Positions 35,094-43,839 of a stretch of DNA of 64,000 nt are shown piece by piece. The position numbers and the translations under genes are program-made. The DNA comes from Gammaproteobacteria bacterium (GTDB lineage Bacteria; Pseudomonadota; Gammaproteobacteria; Ga0077536), in NCBI GenBank assembly GCA_009692365.1, contig SHZJ01000006.1, forward strand, positions 54,539 through 118,538, read 5' to 3'. Numbering within the stretch: the first letter of the stretch is position 1; every line of letters starts with the position of its first letter. The notes below the pieces were generated by a model. The model worked only from the letters and a program-made list of their open reading frames with translations. It was not told where the DNA came from and made no database searches.

Positions 35094-36635
35094 ATGCACC
35101 CCGACCAGACGCCGGTGATCGTGGCCATTGGCCAATGCGTGGCCCGCCTCCCGGCGCACGCCGCCACCCTACCCTCCCCAACGGATCTGCTGGCGCAAGC
35201 GGCCCGCCGCGCGTTGGCGGACAGCGGGGCCGCCAACGCGCTGGCCGCGGCCATCGATACGGTGGCGGTGATCCGCTACTTCGAGCATTCCACCCGCGGG
35301 GAGGCGATGGTCGCCCATCCTTTCGGCTGCGCCGACAACGTCCCCGGCGCGCTGGCGCGGCGTCTAGGATTAGCGCCGCAGCGGCTGGTCTATGCCGATG
35401 TCGGCGGGCAGACGCCGCAGCGTTTACTCAACCGCTACTGCGCGGAGATTGCCGCTGGCACCACCCGCGGCGCGCTGATCGCCGGGGCGGAAGCCATCGC
35501 GAGCATCAAACACGCGCTGCGCAGCGGGCTCACGCCGGACTGGCGCGAAGCGGTCGGTGGCGACTACACCGACGAATGGACGTCCGACAAACTGGCGAAC
35601 GCCTACGAGCGCGCCCATGGCTTGTATCTGCCGCTACGGGTTTATCCATTGTTTGAAAACGCGGCCCGCGTGCAGGCCGGGCGCACGCTGGCAGCGCACC
35701 GCAACTACATGGGGCAAGTCCTGGCACCGCTGAGCGAGGTCGCTGCGGCGAATCCTTTTGCGCAGTTTCCGGTGGCCCGCAGCGCGGCGGACATGGCGGG
35801 CGTGAGCGCGGAGAACTTCCTGATTTCCGAACCCTATACGAAATGGATGGTAGCGCAGGATGCGGTCAACCAGGGGGCGGCGGTGGTCGTGACCTCGTTG
35901 GGGCTGGCGCGCGAATTGGGCATCCCCCCGTCCCGCTACGCTTACTTACGCAGCTCCGCGGATTTAGACGACCTCAATGTCACCGCGCGGCCAGATCTTG
36001 CGCGTTCGGAAGCCCAAGTAGGCGCGCTGCGGCATGCGCTAGCCGCCGCCGGGGTGGACATCCAGGCAATTGCGCATCTGGACCTCTACAGCTGTTTTCC
36101 GATCGCCGTCACCACGGCCTGCGCGGCATTAGGGCTGGCACCCATCGGTGGCCCAGCGCTGACCCTCACGGGTGGGCTGCCGTTTTTTGGCGGGCCCGGC
36201 AACAATTACAGCCTGCACGCGATCGCCGAAGCCGTCGCGCGCGTGCGCGGCGGCCGGCACTCGCTGGCGCTGGTCGCGGCTAACGGTGGCTATCTGTCCA
36301 AACATTCGGTGGGGATTTACGCCGGCGAGCAGCTAGCCCCCTGGCAGCCCGTCGACAACCACGCCCTTGCACGCGACTTTGCCGCGCTCCCCACGGTGGG
36401 GCTGGCCGCCCCCAGCACCTCGGCGGCGGTCGTTGAAAGCTATGTGCTGACCCTGCGCAAGGGCGCGCCAGAACTGGGCTACGTCGCCGCGCGTGCGGCG
36501 GGACAGCGCTTGCTGGCCCGGCCCGAGGACGGCGATACGGCGACGCTGGCCGCGCTTGGGACGCACGAACCCATCGGACGGCCCATCCAAGTGCGCCACG
36601 ACGGGGCGGTGCATCGGTTCCGTTTTACCGCCTAA
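35094..36635 (+). CDS. Thiolase-superfamily protein (acetyl-CoA acetyltransferase-like)
   Basis: A 513-residue thiolase-fold protein of the PRK08257 type. The N-terminus VIVAIGQCVARLP, the core LTGGLPFFGGPGNNYSLHAIAEAV and the late ANGGYLSKHSVGIY segment are family landmarks. The usual nucleophilic Cys is replaced by GGQTPQ and the C-terminal Cys by NGGY, as in this whole subgroup, so classical thiolysis is doubtful. A C-terminal extension of ~100 residues forms an OB-like domain. It may act on acyl-CoA intermediates together with the SDR and hot-dog dehydratase genes nearby. Confidence 0.85.
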   Translation: MHPDQTPVIVAIGQCVARLPAHAATLPSPTDLLAQAARRALADSGAANALAAAIDTVAVIRYFEHSTRGEAMVAHPFGCADNVPGALARRLGLAPQRLVYADVGGQTPQRLLNRYCAEIAAGTTRGALIAGAEAIASIKHALRSGLTPDWREAVGGDYTDEWTSDKLANAYERAHGLYLPLRVYPLFENAARVQAGRTLAAHRNYMGQVLAPLSEVAAANPFAQFPVARSAADMAGVSAENFLISEPYTKWMVAQDAVNQGAAVVVTSLGLARELGIPPSRYAYLRSSADLDDLNVTARPDLARSEAQVGALRHALAAAGVDIQAIAHLDLYSCFPIAVTTACAALGLAPIGGPALTLTGGLPFFGGPGNNYSLHAIAEAVARVRGGRHSLALVAANGGYLSKHSVGIYAGEQLAPWQPVDNHALARDFAALPTVGLAAPSTSAAVVESYVLTLRKGAPELGYVAARAAGQRLLARPEDGDTATLAALGTHEPIGRPIQVRHDGAVHRFRFTA

Positions 36636-36643
36636 GCCGAGGC

Positions 36644-37318
36644 TCAGGCTTCACGCGGCAAAAAGGTCTTTGCAATATCGGTGTCCACCCCCTGCGCGGT
36701 GGCGGCGGCTAACTCGGCGGCCACCGCGCGCGCAAAGCCCGGGCGTTGCGTAAGCCCCGCCCAATAGGCCTGCACCGCCGGCGGAAAGTCTGCGCTCAGG
36801 CCCAGATATTGGGCCAGCAACAGCGCATAGCCCACGGCAATATCCGCAATCGTGAAGCGGCCCGCGCACAACCCGCCGGTGCCCGCCACCGCCTCCACGC
36901 CGCGCAGCCGGGCGAGGAACCAGCGGCGATAGTCACTCGCCACCTGCGGGTTACGCCGCGCTGGCGGCTCTAAGCGCTCGTAGCGCAGCACCAAAGTCTG
37001 CGGAAAGGTGAGGGTGGCCTCGCCAAAATGCAGCCAGTTGAGATAGCGCCCGTAGTCCGGTTCCTCGGGACTCACCGCAAGCGGCGTCGGGCCGTAGCGG
37101 GCTACCAGATACTGGCAAATGGCCACCGATTCCGTCATTCCGAGGGGGCCATCGAAGAAGGCCGGCACGGTGCCCAATGGGTTGATCTGGAGATATTCAC
37201 GGGCCAGCACGCGCGGCGGGAAAGGCAGTACGTGGAGGGTGTAGGGCAGGCCGAGTTCCTCGAGCGTCCAGAGCGGCCGAAACGAGCGTGCGCTCAGGCA
37301 GTGATAGAGCGTGGGCAT
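36644..37318 (-). CDS. Glutathione S-transferase family protein
   Basis: A 224-residue GST. The thioredoxin-like N-domain has YHCLSARSFRPLW (site residue Ser/Arg region), INPLGTVPAFFDG with the cis-Pro, and the glutathione-binding MTESVAICQYL. The all-alpha C-domain contains GLCAGRFTIADIAVGYALL, the usual hydrophobic-staple motif. It probably conjugates or isomerises small electrophiles. It is convergent with the thiolase-like gene. Confidence 0.9.
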   Translation of the reverse strand: MPTLYHCLSARSFRPLWTLEELGLPYTLHVLPFPPRVLAREYLQINPLGTVPAFFDGPLGMTESVAICQYLVARYGPTPLAVSPEEPDYGRYLNWLHFGEATLTFPQTLVLRYERLEPPARRNPQVASDYRRWFLARLRGVEAVAGTGGLCAGRFTIADIAVGYALLLAQYLGLSADFPPAVQAYWAGLTQRPGFARAVAAELAAATAQGVDTDIAKTFLPREA

Positions 37319-37376
37319 GGCGGGCTAGTCCTAGAAAAGTCGCGCGCGGTGCGGGGGCCAGGCGGCGGCCGCTGGG

Positions 37377-38384
37377 TTAGACCAGCCCTTGGTCACGCAA
37401 CTCGCTCTTGAGGTAGGCGTAGTAAATCGGCGCTGCCACGAGACCCGCCATGCCGAAAGCCGATTCCATCAGCAACATCGCCAGCAACAGTTCCCACGCT
37501 TTGGCCCGGATATGCGCGCCGACGATGCGGGCATTCAAGAAATACTCCAGCTTGTGGATGACCACGAGGAACACCAACACCCAAACCGCCACTGCAAACG
37601 AGTGGCTCAAGCTGACGATAAAAATCGCGGTGTTGGAGAGCACGTTCCCCGCGATGGGGATTAGTCCCAGGACGAAAGTCAGCACGATGAGCGTTTTGGC
37701 GAACGGCAGCTGGATGCCGAAGCGCGGCAAGACCAACTCGAGAAACACCCCCGTACACACGGTGTTGATGGCCGAAATCCAGAGCTGCGCGAACACCACC
37801 TGCCGGAACGCCAGGCTCAGCCGTTGCCCGCGCTGCGCGATCGCCTGCGCCAGGGGCTGGCCCACGCGCACGGGCGCGGCCGCTTCCAGTGACAGCAGCC
37901 CCCCGATAACCATGCCGATGACCACATGGATCACACCGCGTCCCAGCCCCGTACCCGCGCCCTGAAATAACTGCGCGTGGGCGCGCAGCCAGCGCACCGC
38001 GGTCTGGCGCAGTTCTTCGGGATCTGCGGGCAAGTAGTCGACCAGCCAATGCGGTAAGCGTTGGCGCGATTGTTCGATAATCTCTGCCATGCGGGCGATC
38101 AGCGCCGGCAGGTTTTCATTGCTCTCGCGCAGCAGCGCCGCCACGGCCGTCGCCACCGCCGCAATCAGGGCAATCACGATCGCGGCGATAATCGATACCG
38201 CCAGCAGGCGCGGTCCCTCGCCGCTTAACAGGCGGTTGTTCAACAAGGGTGTGAGTTGGTTGACCAGCACGTAGACCAGTAAAGCGCCAATCAGCGCCGG
38301 GAGGATTTTCAGCCACAGGAAGCTCAGCAGAAAAAGGAGCATGACGCCCCAACCCAGCGCGCGCGCGCGCGGCGACGCGGTCAT
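37377..38384 (-). CDS. AI-2E family (UPF0118/PerM) membrane protein
   Basis: A 335-residue polytopic membrane protein. Hydrophobic segments near the N-terminus (VMLLFLLSFLWLKILPALIGALLVYVLV) are followed by a soluble region (~70-150), then the conserved half with FVLGLIPIAGNVLSNTAI and YFLNARIVGAHIRAKAWELL. Members include TqsA and sodium/proton antiporters; function here is unknown. The ATG at 38384 gives the usual N-terminus; the frame stays open 29 codons upstream. Confidence 0.85.
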   Translation of the reverse strand: MTASPRARALGWGVMLLFLLSFLWLKILPALIGALLVYVLVNQLTPLLNNRLLSGEGPRLLAVSIIAAIVIALIAAVATAVAALLRESNENLPALIARMAEIIEQSRQRLPHWLVDYLPADPEELRQTAVRWLRAHAQLFQGAGTGLGRGVIHVVIGMVIGGLLSLEAAAPVRVGQPLAQAIAQRGQRLSLAFRQVVFAQLWISAINTVCTGVFLELVLPRFGIQLPFAKTLIVLTFVLGLIPIAGNVLSNTAIFIVSLSHSFAVAVWVLVFLVVIHKLEYFLNARIVGAHIRAKAWELLLAMLLMESAFGMAGLVAAPIYYAYLKSELRDQGLV

Positions 38385-38569
38385 GGCGCGGCGATCCCGC
38401 CCACGCAGAGCGTCAGTGCAAGCGGTGCAGATGTGGGCATGTCGGGTTCGACGATACCCTGAGCTCTGCACGCATGCCAGCCCAGCGCGGGGCGGGTTGG
38501 TGCCTTGGCGCTCTTAGCCTATGCTCCGGGCCCGTCCAGCAATGCGCCAACCGCACGGAGTGTCTAGCG

Positions 38570-39805
38570 ATGCAGCCCGTTGATATCGACACCGGTAGCG
38601 GCCGGATTCAGGGCTTTTGTGATGCCCGCTTCAACGGCGTGCTAGAGGCGTTCCGGCAGAACTTCGCGCAGCGCGATGAAGTCGGCGCAAGCCTTGCGCT
38701 GACGCTAGAGGGGGCCACGGTGGTAGACCTCTGGGGCGGCCGCAAAACCCGCGGCGGCGAACCGTGGACCGCCGAGGTGGTGTGCACCGTGTTCTCGGCC
38801 ACCAAAGGCATGATGGCGCTGTGCGCGCATCTGCTGGCGGACCGCGGGCGGCTGGACATGGACGCCCCGGTAACCCGCTACTGGCCGGAGTTTGGTGCTG
38901 GCGGCAAAGCCTCGGCGCGCGTGTCCATGACCCTAGACCACACGGTGGGCGTGCCGCATTTACGCGCGCCAGTGCCGGCGGGGGGCTTCTGGGACTACCC
39001 CTATATGGTGGAGCGGGTGGCCGCGGAGGAGGCGTTCTGGACCCCGGGCACGCGCCAGGGTTACCACGGCCTCACCATGGCGTGGACCGTCGGCGAACTC
39101 ATCCATCGCGCGGACGGCCGCCGTCTGGGGCCGTTTTTCGACCAGGAACTGGCCCAGACCCTGGGCGCGGAATGCTGGATCGGTCTCCCGGCCAGCCACG
39201 AGTCGCGGGTGGCGCCCATGATTCCCGCAACCCCCGACGCAGAATGGGTTAAAACTCGTTTCATCGACGCCGCACTCAACGCGCCCGGCTCCCCGGCCAA
39301 CCTTTTTATGCGCGATTTCGCCCTGTTCGACGTCAACACCACGGCGTGTCACGCCGCCGAAGTCGGCTCCGCCAACGGCATTGCCAACGGCCGCGGGCTG
39401 GCCACGCTGTACGCGCCCTTCGCCAACGGCGGCCAGTTGCACGGGCGCCGCTTCATCGGTCGCGACGCCCTGACCCGCATGGCGCGGGTGAGCGCGGCCA
39501 CGCCCGATGACGCGACCCTGATGGTGCCGGTGCGCTTTGGCTTGGGTTTCATGAAAGCCATGGACAATCGGCGCTTGCCGGGGGTGGTAAACTCCAGCCT
39601 GATCCTCTCCGAGGCCGCCTTTGGGCACGTGGGCGCGGGGGGCTCGCTGGGTTTTGCCGATCCGCAGTGTGGGCTGAGTTTTGGCTATGCCATGAACCGC
39701 ATGGGCACCGGCGTGCTGCTCAATGAACGCGGCCAGTCCTTGGTGGACGCGGCCTACACAGCACTGGGTTATCGGCATGATCAGGGTGGCGTGTGGACGG
39801 CGTAA
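38570..39805 (+). CDS. Serine hydrolase, beta-lactamase/EstB-like
   Basis: A 411-residue class C beta-lactamase-fold esterase. The SxxK nucleophile motif is S76-x-x-K79 in VFSATKG, and a YxxL-type Tyr follows in QGYHGLTMAW. No signal peptide is present with the ATG at 38570, so a cytosolic esterase is more likely than a penicillin-binding enzyme. A CGGAG site precedes this ATG; the longer frame upstream is Cys/Gly-rich and unlikely. It stands 44 bases before the dehydratase gene, a probable operon, and could open the lactone or ester made by the Baeyer-Villiger enzyme (inference). Confidence 0.86.
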   Translation: MQPVDIDTGSGRIQGFCDARFNGVLEAFRQNFAQRDEVGASLALTLEGATVVDLWGGRKTRGGEPWTAEVVCTVFSATKGMMALCAHLLADRGRLDMDAPVTRYWPEFGAGGKASARVSMTLDHTVGVPHLRAPVPAGGFWDYPYMVERVAAEEAFWTPGTRQGYHGLTMAWTVGELIHRADGRRLGPFFDQELAQTLGAECWIGLPASHESRVAPMIPATPDAEWVKTRFIDAALNAPGSPANLFMRDFALFDVNTTACHAAEVGSANGIANGRGLATLYAPFANGGQLHGRRFIGRDALTRMARVSAATPDDATLMVPVRFGLGFMKAMDNRRLPGVVNSSLILSEAAFGHVGAGGSLGFADPQCGLSFGYAMNRMGTGVLLNERGQSLVDAAYTALGYRHDQGGVWTA

Positions 39806-39849
39806 GCGCCCTCGCGACCCTTTAAATTTAGCTTTCTGGAGACTGGTTC

Positions 39850-40983
39850 ATGAGCGAACGCCGAGAGTTCCCTAAAATTACGGCGCAGGCGCTGGATGAA
39901 TTGCGCGCCCGCCTGGGTCAGCCCATTAGCGCGCAGGTCGAGCCTTGGTGCCACGAAGCCACCCGCGACAACATCCGCCATTACGCCCACGGCATTGGCG
40001 ATGACAACCCGCTATGGTGCCAGCCCGACTACGCGGCCAAAACGCCCCACGGCGGTCTGCTCGCACTGCCCAGCTTCTTGTTTGCCACCAGCCGCATTAT
40101 TTCGGGCTATGTCGGCGGTTTACCGGGCGTGCATGCCATGTGGTCGGGCGCCGACTGGCGCTGGCACAAACTGGTTAGGCGCAATGATGCCATCACCAGC
40201 GAAGCCGTCCTCCACGACCTCATCGAACATGAAACCCGTTTCGCGGGGCGCGCTGTCCAGCAAATTTACCGCGTGGCTTTTTTCAATCAGGACGGCGACC
40301 GGGTGGCCGACGCCGACAGCTGGTGCTTCCGGACCGAACGCGACCACGCGCGTGAACAAGGCACCAAATATGCGGCCCTGAAAACCCGCGCCGCCCGGCG
40401 CTACACGCCAGAAGAATTAGCGCAGGCGTATCGGCTGTACGCCGAGGAGGAAGTGCGGGGCGCTAACCCGCGCTGGTTTGAGGGGGTGAACGCGGGCGAT
40501 GAGCTACCCGTGATGCTCAAGGGGCCGATGACCGTGACCGGCTTTATCGCCTACGCGCAGGGCTGGGGCGGGCTGTATATCCGGGCGAATAAATTGGCGT
40601 GGAAGCTGGTGGACCAGCACCCCGGGCTGGGCATTGAGAACCGCTTTGGCATTCCAGATTGTCCCGAGCGCGTGCACTGGGAACCCGAGTTCGCGCTAGA
40701 GGTGGGCGCGCCGGGCGCTTATGACTACGGCCCAGAACGCTGCTCTTGGCTGATCCATCAACTCACCAACTGGATGGGCGATGCCGGTTTTCTACGCTCG
40801 GCCAGCTGCAAAATCCGGCGTCATAACCCGGAAGGCGACCTCCTCTTCCTGAAGGCCAAGGTGGTGCGGACCTGGGTAGAAGACGGCCAGCATCTGGTGG
40901 AGATTGAACAGGCCGCCTACAACCAGGACGACGAACTGTCGGTCTTAGGTAGCGGCGTGGTGGCACTCCCCAGCCGCGCTTAG
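39850..40983 (+). CDS. MaoC-like hot-dog dehydratase (FAS1-like dehydratase domain)
   Basis: A 377-residue protein with two hot-dog domains. The first has the hydratase signature GIGDDNPLWCQPDYA (48-62) and a His in TPHGGLLALPSFLF. The second covers ~225-370 (WHKL-type surfaces, EIEQAAYNQDDELSVLG). It probably hydrates or dehydrates an acyl-CoA thioester. An internal linker resembles steroid/actinobacterial double hot-dog proteins. A TCTGGAG site lies before the ATG. It follows the serine hydrolase gene. Confidence 0.85.
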   Translation: MSERREFPKITAQALDELRARLGQPISAQVEPWCHEATRDNIRHYAHGIGDDNPLWCQPDYAAKTPHGGLLALPSFLFATSRIISGYVGGLPGVHAMWSGADWRWHKLVRRNDAITSEAVLHDLIEHETRFAGRAVQQIYRVAFFNQDGDRVADADSWCFRTERDHAREQGTKYAALKTRAARRYTPEELAQAYRLYAEEEVRGANPRWFEGVNAGDELPVMLKGPMTVTGFIAYAQGWGGLYIRANKLAWKLVDQHPGLGIENRFGIPDCPERVHWEPEFALEVGAPGAYDYGPERCSWLIHQLTNWMGDAGFLRSASCKIRRHNPEGDLLFLKAKVVRTWVEDGQHLVEIEQAAYNQDDELSVLGSGVVALPSRA

Positions 40984-41008
40984 AAATCCCCGGCGGCGCG
41001 CGCGCGCC

Positions 41009-42583
41009 TCAGTGCGCGCCGCCCGCGTCGCCCGCCGCGGCGGGCACGACCACGCGCTCCGGCCGGGCCAGCCACACAATGCCCACCAGGGCGAGGAACA
41101 ACACCGCGCAGCCCTGAAAAATCTCGTTGGCCGCCAGCATGAACGCCTGTTGATCGATCAGGCGATTGAGCTGGGCCAGACTCGCCCCATCGCCCGCCGC
41201 AAAACCCAGCACCATGGGGTTGGTGGGGTCCAGATGCTCGACCAAACGGGCATGATGAAACGCCGCACGGTCGTCCCACACGGTCGTACACAGCGAGGCG
41301 CCAAACGCGCCGGCGGTAATCCGGCAGAAATTGAGCAAGCCCGAGGCGTTGGGAATTCGTTCCGGCGGGATCCCCTGCAGGGCCAAATTAAACAGCGGTA
41401 TGAAAAACGTGCCGATCGCCGCGCCCTGCAGAATGGTCGGCCACAAAATGGTGTTGAAATCGGCGTTGGTATTGAAATGGCTGCGCATGAGCACCACCAG
41501 CGCGAACACCAAAAAGCCGAACGTCGCGAACAAGCGGGCGTCGTAGCGCTGGATGTTTTTGCCGACCCAAGGCGAGATCACCAGCGCCAATAGTCCCACC
41601 GGTGCCATCGCCAGCCCCGCCAGCGTTGGCGTGTAGCCCATGTACTGTTGCAGCCACAGGGGCAGGAGGACCAAATTGCCGAAAAACGCGCCGTAGCCGA
41701 GGGAAATCGTGAGCGTCGAGGCCCAGAAATTCCGCCGCTTAAATAAGCTGAGATCCACAATCGGGTGGTCTTCGGTCAGTTCCCAAAGCAGAAAAAAACA
41801 AAAGCCTGCGGCGGCGATGATCAGCAGCCAAATGATGGTCCAGGACTCGAACCAATCCAGTTCCTTGCCCTTGTCGAGCACGATTTGGAAACAGCCGATC
41901 CACAAGACCATCACCGCCAAGCCCACCAGATCGATCGGGCGGCGCATCGTGGGGGCTTCCCGCTCGCGATAGATCCACCAGGCGACGCCTGCGGCCAGTA
42001 AACCCACGGGGATGTTGATATAGAAAATCCACGCCCAATGGATGTTGTCGGTAATCCACCCGCCAAGCACCGGGCCCACCACCGGCGCGACCAGGCTCGT
42101 CATCGACCAAATGGTGAGCGCCAAACCCGCATTCTCGCGCTTAAAGCTCGCCAGCAGCAGCGACTGCGAGAGGGGAATCATGGGCCCCGCCACCGCCCCC
42201 TGCAGCACCCGTAGCGCCACGAGGGTCTCGATGTTGGGGGCTAAGCCACACAGCCACGACACCAGCGTGAACATCAGCACGCTGACGACAAACACCCGCA
42301 CCGGCCCAAAACGCATGGCGACCCAGCCGGTCAGCGGTAGGCAAATGCCGCTCGCCACCGCAAACGAAGTGATCACCCACGTGCCCTGATTCGCCGACAC
42401 CCCAAGGTCGCCCGCAATGGCCGGCACCGACACATTGGCGATGGAGATATCCAACACGTTCATGAAGGTCGCGGTGGACAGCGCCACCGAGCCCACGACC
42501 AGTCGCCAACCGGTCATCGGCGGCGGGGGATACGGCGCGGGGGCGGGACTGGACTCGGGCGCGCTGGCCGCAGGCTTGGACAT
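41009..42583 (-). CDS. emrB: EmrB/QacA-family multidrug MFS exporter (DHA2)
   Basis: A 524-residue transporter with the 14 membrane segments of the DHA2 family. Landmarks are MNVLDISIANVSVPAIAGDLG in TM1 (the Asp of this motif is needed for proton coupling) and VLQGAVAGPMIPLSQSLLL (motif C region, TM5 GPVLGGWITD). It works with the EmrA-like adaptor and the NodT-like channel encoded upstream. Spacing to emrA is 5 bases. It is the last gene of the four-gene operon. Confidence 0.94.
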   Translation of the reverse strand: MSKPAASAPESSPAPAPYPPPPMTGWRLVVGSVALSTATFMNVLDISIANVSVPAIAGDLGVSANQGTWVITSFAVASGICLPLTGWVAMRFGPVRVFVVSVLMFTLVSWLCGLAPNIETLVALRVLQGAVAGPMIPLSQSLLLASFKRENAGLALTIWSMTSLVAPVVGPVLGGWITDNIHWAWIFYINIPVGLLAAGVAWWIYREREAPTMRRPIDLVGLAVMVLWIGCFQIVLDKGKELDWFESWTIIWLLIIAAAGFCFFLLWELTEDHPIVDLSLFKRRNFWASTLTISLGYGAFFGNLVLLPLWLQQYMGYTPTLAGLAMAPVGLLALVISPWVGKNIQRYDARLFATFGFLVFALVVLMRSHFNTNADFNTILWPTILQGAAIGTFFIPLFNLALQGIPPERIPNASGLLNFCRITAGAFGASLCTTVWDDRAAFHHARLVEHLDPTNPMVLGFAAGDGASLAQLNRLIDQQAFMLAANEIFQGCAVLFLALVGIVWLARPERVVVPAAAGDAGGAH

Positions 42584-42588
42584 GCGGC

Positions 42589-43827
42589 TTAGGGTCGCGG
42601 CGCCGACGCCAGGCGCGCACTCCCCGCCGCTGGGCCGCGATGAGCCGCCACGATTTCGCTAATCCGCGCTTCCGCCGCCTCGCGCTGCCCCTCAAAAATG
42701 TCCGTGCTCGTGATATGCGGCTGGTCGCTCGCTGGGCCCAGCGGCACCCCAGTGGGGTTCTGTGTGTTCACTCGGGCGACCATGGAAAGCCCCACCCGCA
42801 GCGGGTGAGTGTCCAGTTGCGCCGCTTCCAGATCGATGCGCACCGGCACCCGCTGCACGATTTTGATCCAGTTCCCCGTTGCGTTCTGCGCCGGCAGCAG
42901 CGAAAACACCGCGCCCGAACCCGCGCCAAAGCCCGCCACGTGGCCACGGTAGGTGACCGCATCACCGTAGACGTCGGCCTCTAGGGTCACCGGCTGGCCG
43001 ATGCGCATTTGGCTGAGTTGGATTTCCTTGAAGTTGGCATCGACCCAAACGCGCGCCAGCGGCACTACCGCCAACAGCGGCGTGCCGGGCTGAACGCGCT
43101 GCCCAACTTGCACCGAGCGGCGTGCAATATCGCCCGTCACGGGCGCGAGGATTTGGCAGCGGGCCCACGCAAGATAGGCCTCCCGCACCCGACTGGCCGC
43201 GCGGGCCACCGCCGGATGCACCTCAATCGTCGTGCCCTGCGTGAGGGCCGCGTTCGCCGCCACCCGTTCAGCCGCAGCGCTAATGGCAGACTCGGCCACC
43301 AGCACCGCCGCCTGGGCGGCGGCCAAAGCCGCCTCCGCGTGTTTCGACTCTTCTTTGCCCACCGCCCCGCTGCCGACCAACGCCAACCGGGTGGCGTAAT
43401 CGTCTGCGGCTTTGGTTTGTTGGGTATGCGCGTGGGCCAGATCGGCGCGGCGCACGGCGACGTCAGCGTTCAGCGTATTGTCGTTGGCGTAGACCGCCCG
43501 GATCCCGCGCACCGCCTGTGCGAGGTCGGCCTCGGCGGCCTCCAATTGAATACGCGCGTCGGCATCATCCAACACCACCAGCGGCTGCCCCGCCGCCACG
43601 TGGTCGGTGTCACGCACATTGACCGCGCGCACGATGCCGGTGATCTGGGCCGTAATGCCCACCACATTGCCCGCGACGTAGGCATCGTCGGTCTCTTCAA
43701 CATAACGGGCGACGTACCACCAGTAGAGCCCCCCGGCCGCAGCGCTTAGCCCCAGCAACACAAAGAACAGCACGAGCAGCACGCGCCGCGAACGTCGAAA
43801 ATTCAGGTCGGGAGCTGGCGTTGCCAT
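42589..43827 (-). CDS. emrA: EmrA-like HlyD-family adaptor
   Basis: A 412-residue membrane-fusion protein anchored by one N-terminal helix (residues ~16-40). The biotinyl-lipoyl-like halves (GIVRAVNVRDTDHVAAGQPLVVLDD and ILAPVTGDIARRSVQVGQRVQPGTPLLAVV) flank a long coiled coil. It bridges the inner-membrane exporter to the outer-membrane channel. The C-terminal ~45 residues are an unusual extension. Confidence 0.94.
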   Translation of the reverse strand: MATPAPDLNFRRSRRVLLVLFFVLLGLSAAAGGLYWWYVARYVEETDDAYVAGNVVGITAQITGIVRAVNVRDTDHVAAGQPLVVLDDADARIQLEAAEADLAQAVRGIRAVYANDNTLNADVAVRRADLAHAHTQQTKAADDYATRLALVGSGAVGKEESKHAEAALAAAQAAVLVAESAISAAAERVAANAALTQGTTIEVHPAVARAASRVREAYLAWARCQILAPVTGDIARRSVQVGQRVQPGTPLLAVVPLARVWVDANFKEIQLSQMRIGQPVTLEADVYGDAVTYRGHVAGFGAGSGAVFSLLPAQNATGNWIKIVQRVPVRIDLEAAQLDTHPLRVGLSMVARVNTQNPTGVPLGPASDQPHITSTDIFEGQREAAEARISEIVAAHRGPAAGSARLASAPRP

Positions 43828-43839
43828 GGGCGTGTCCTG

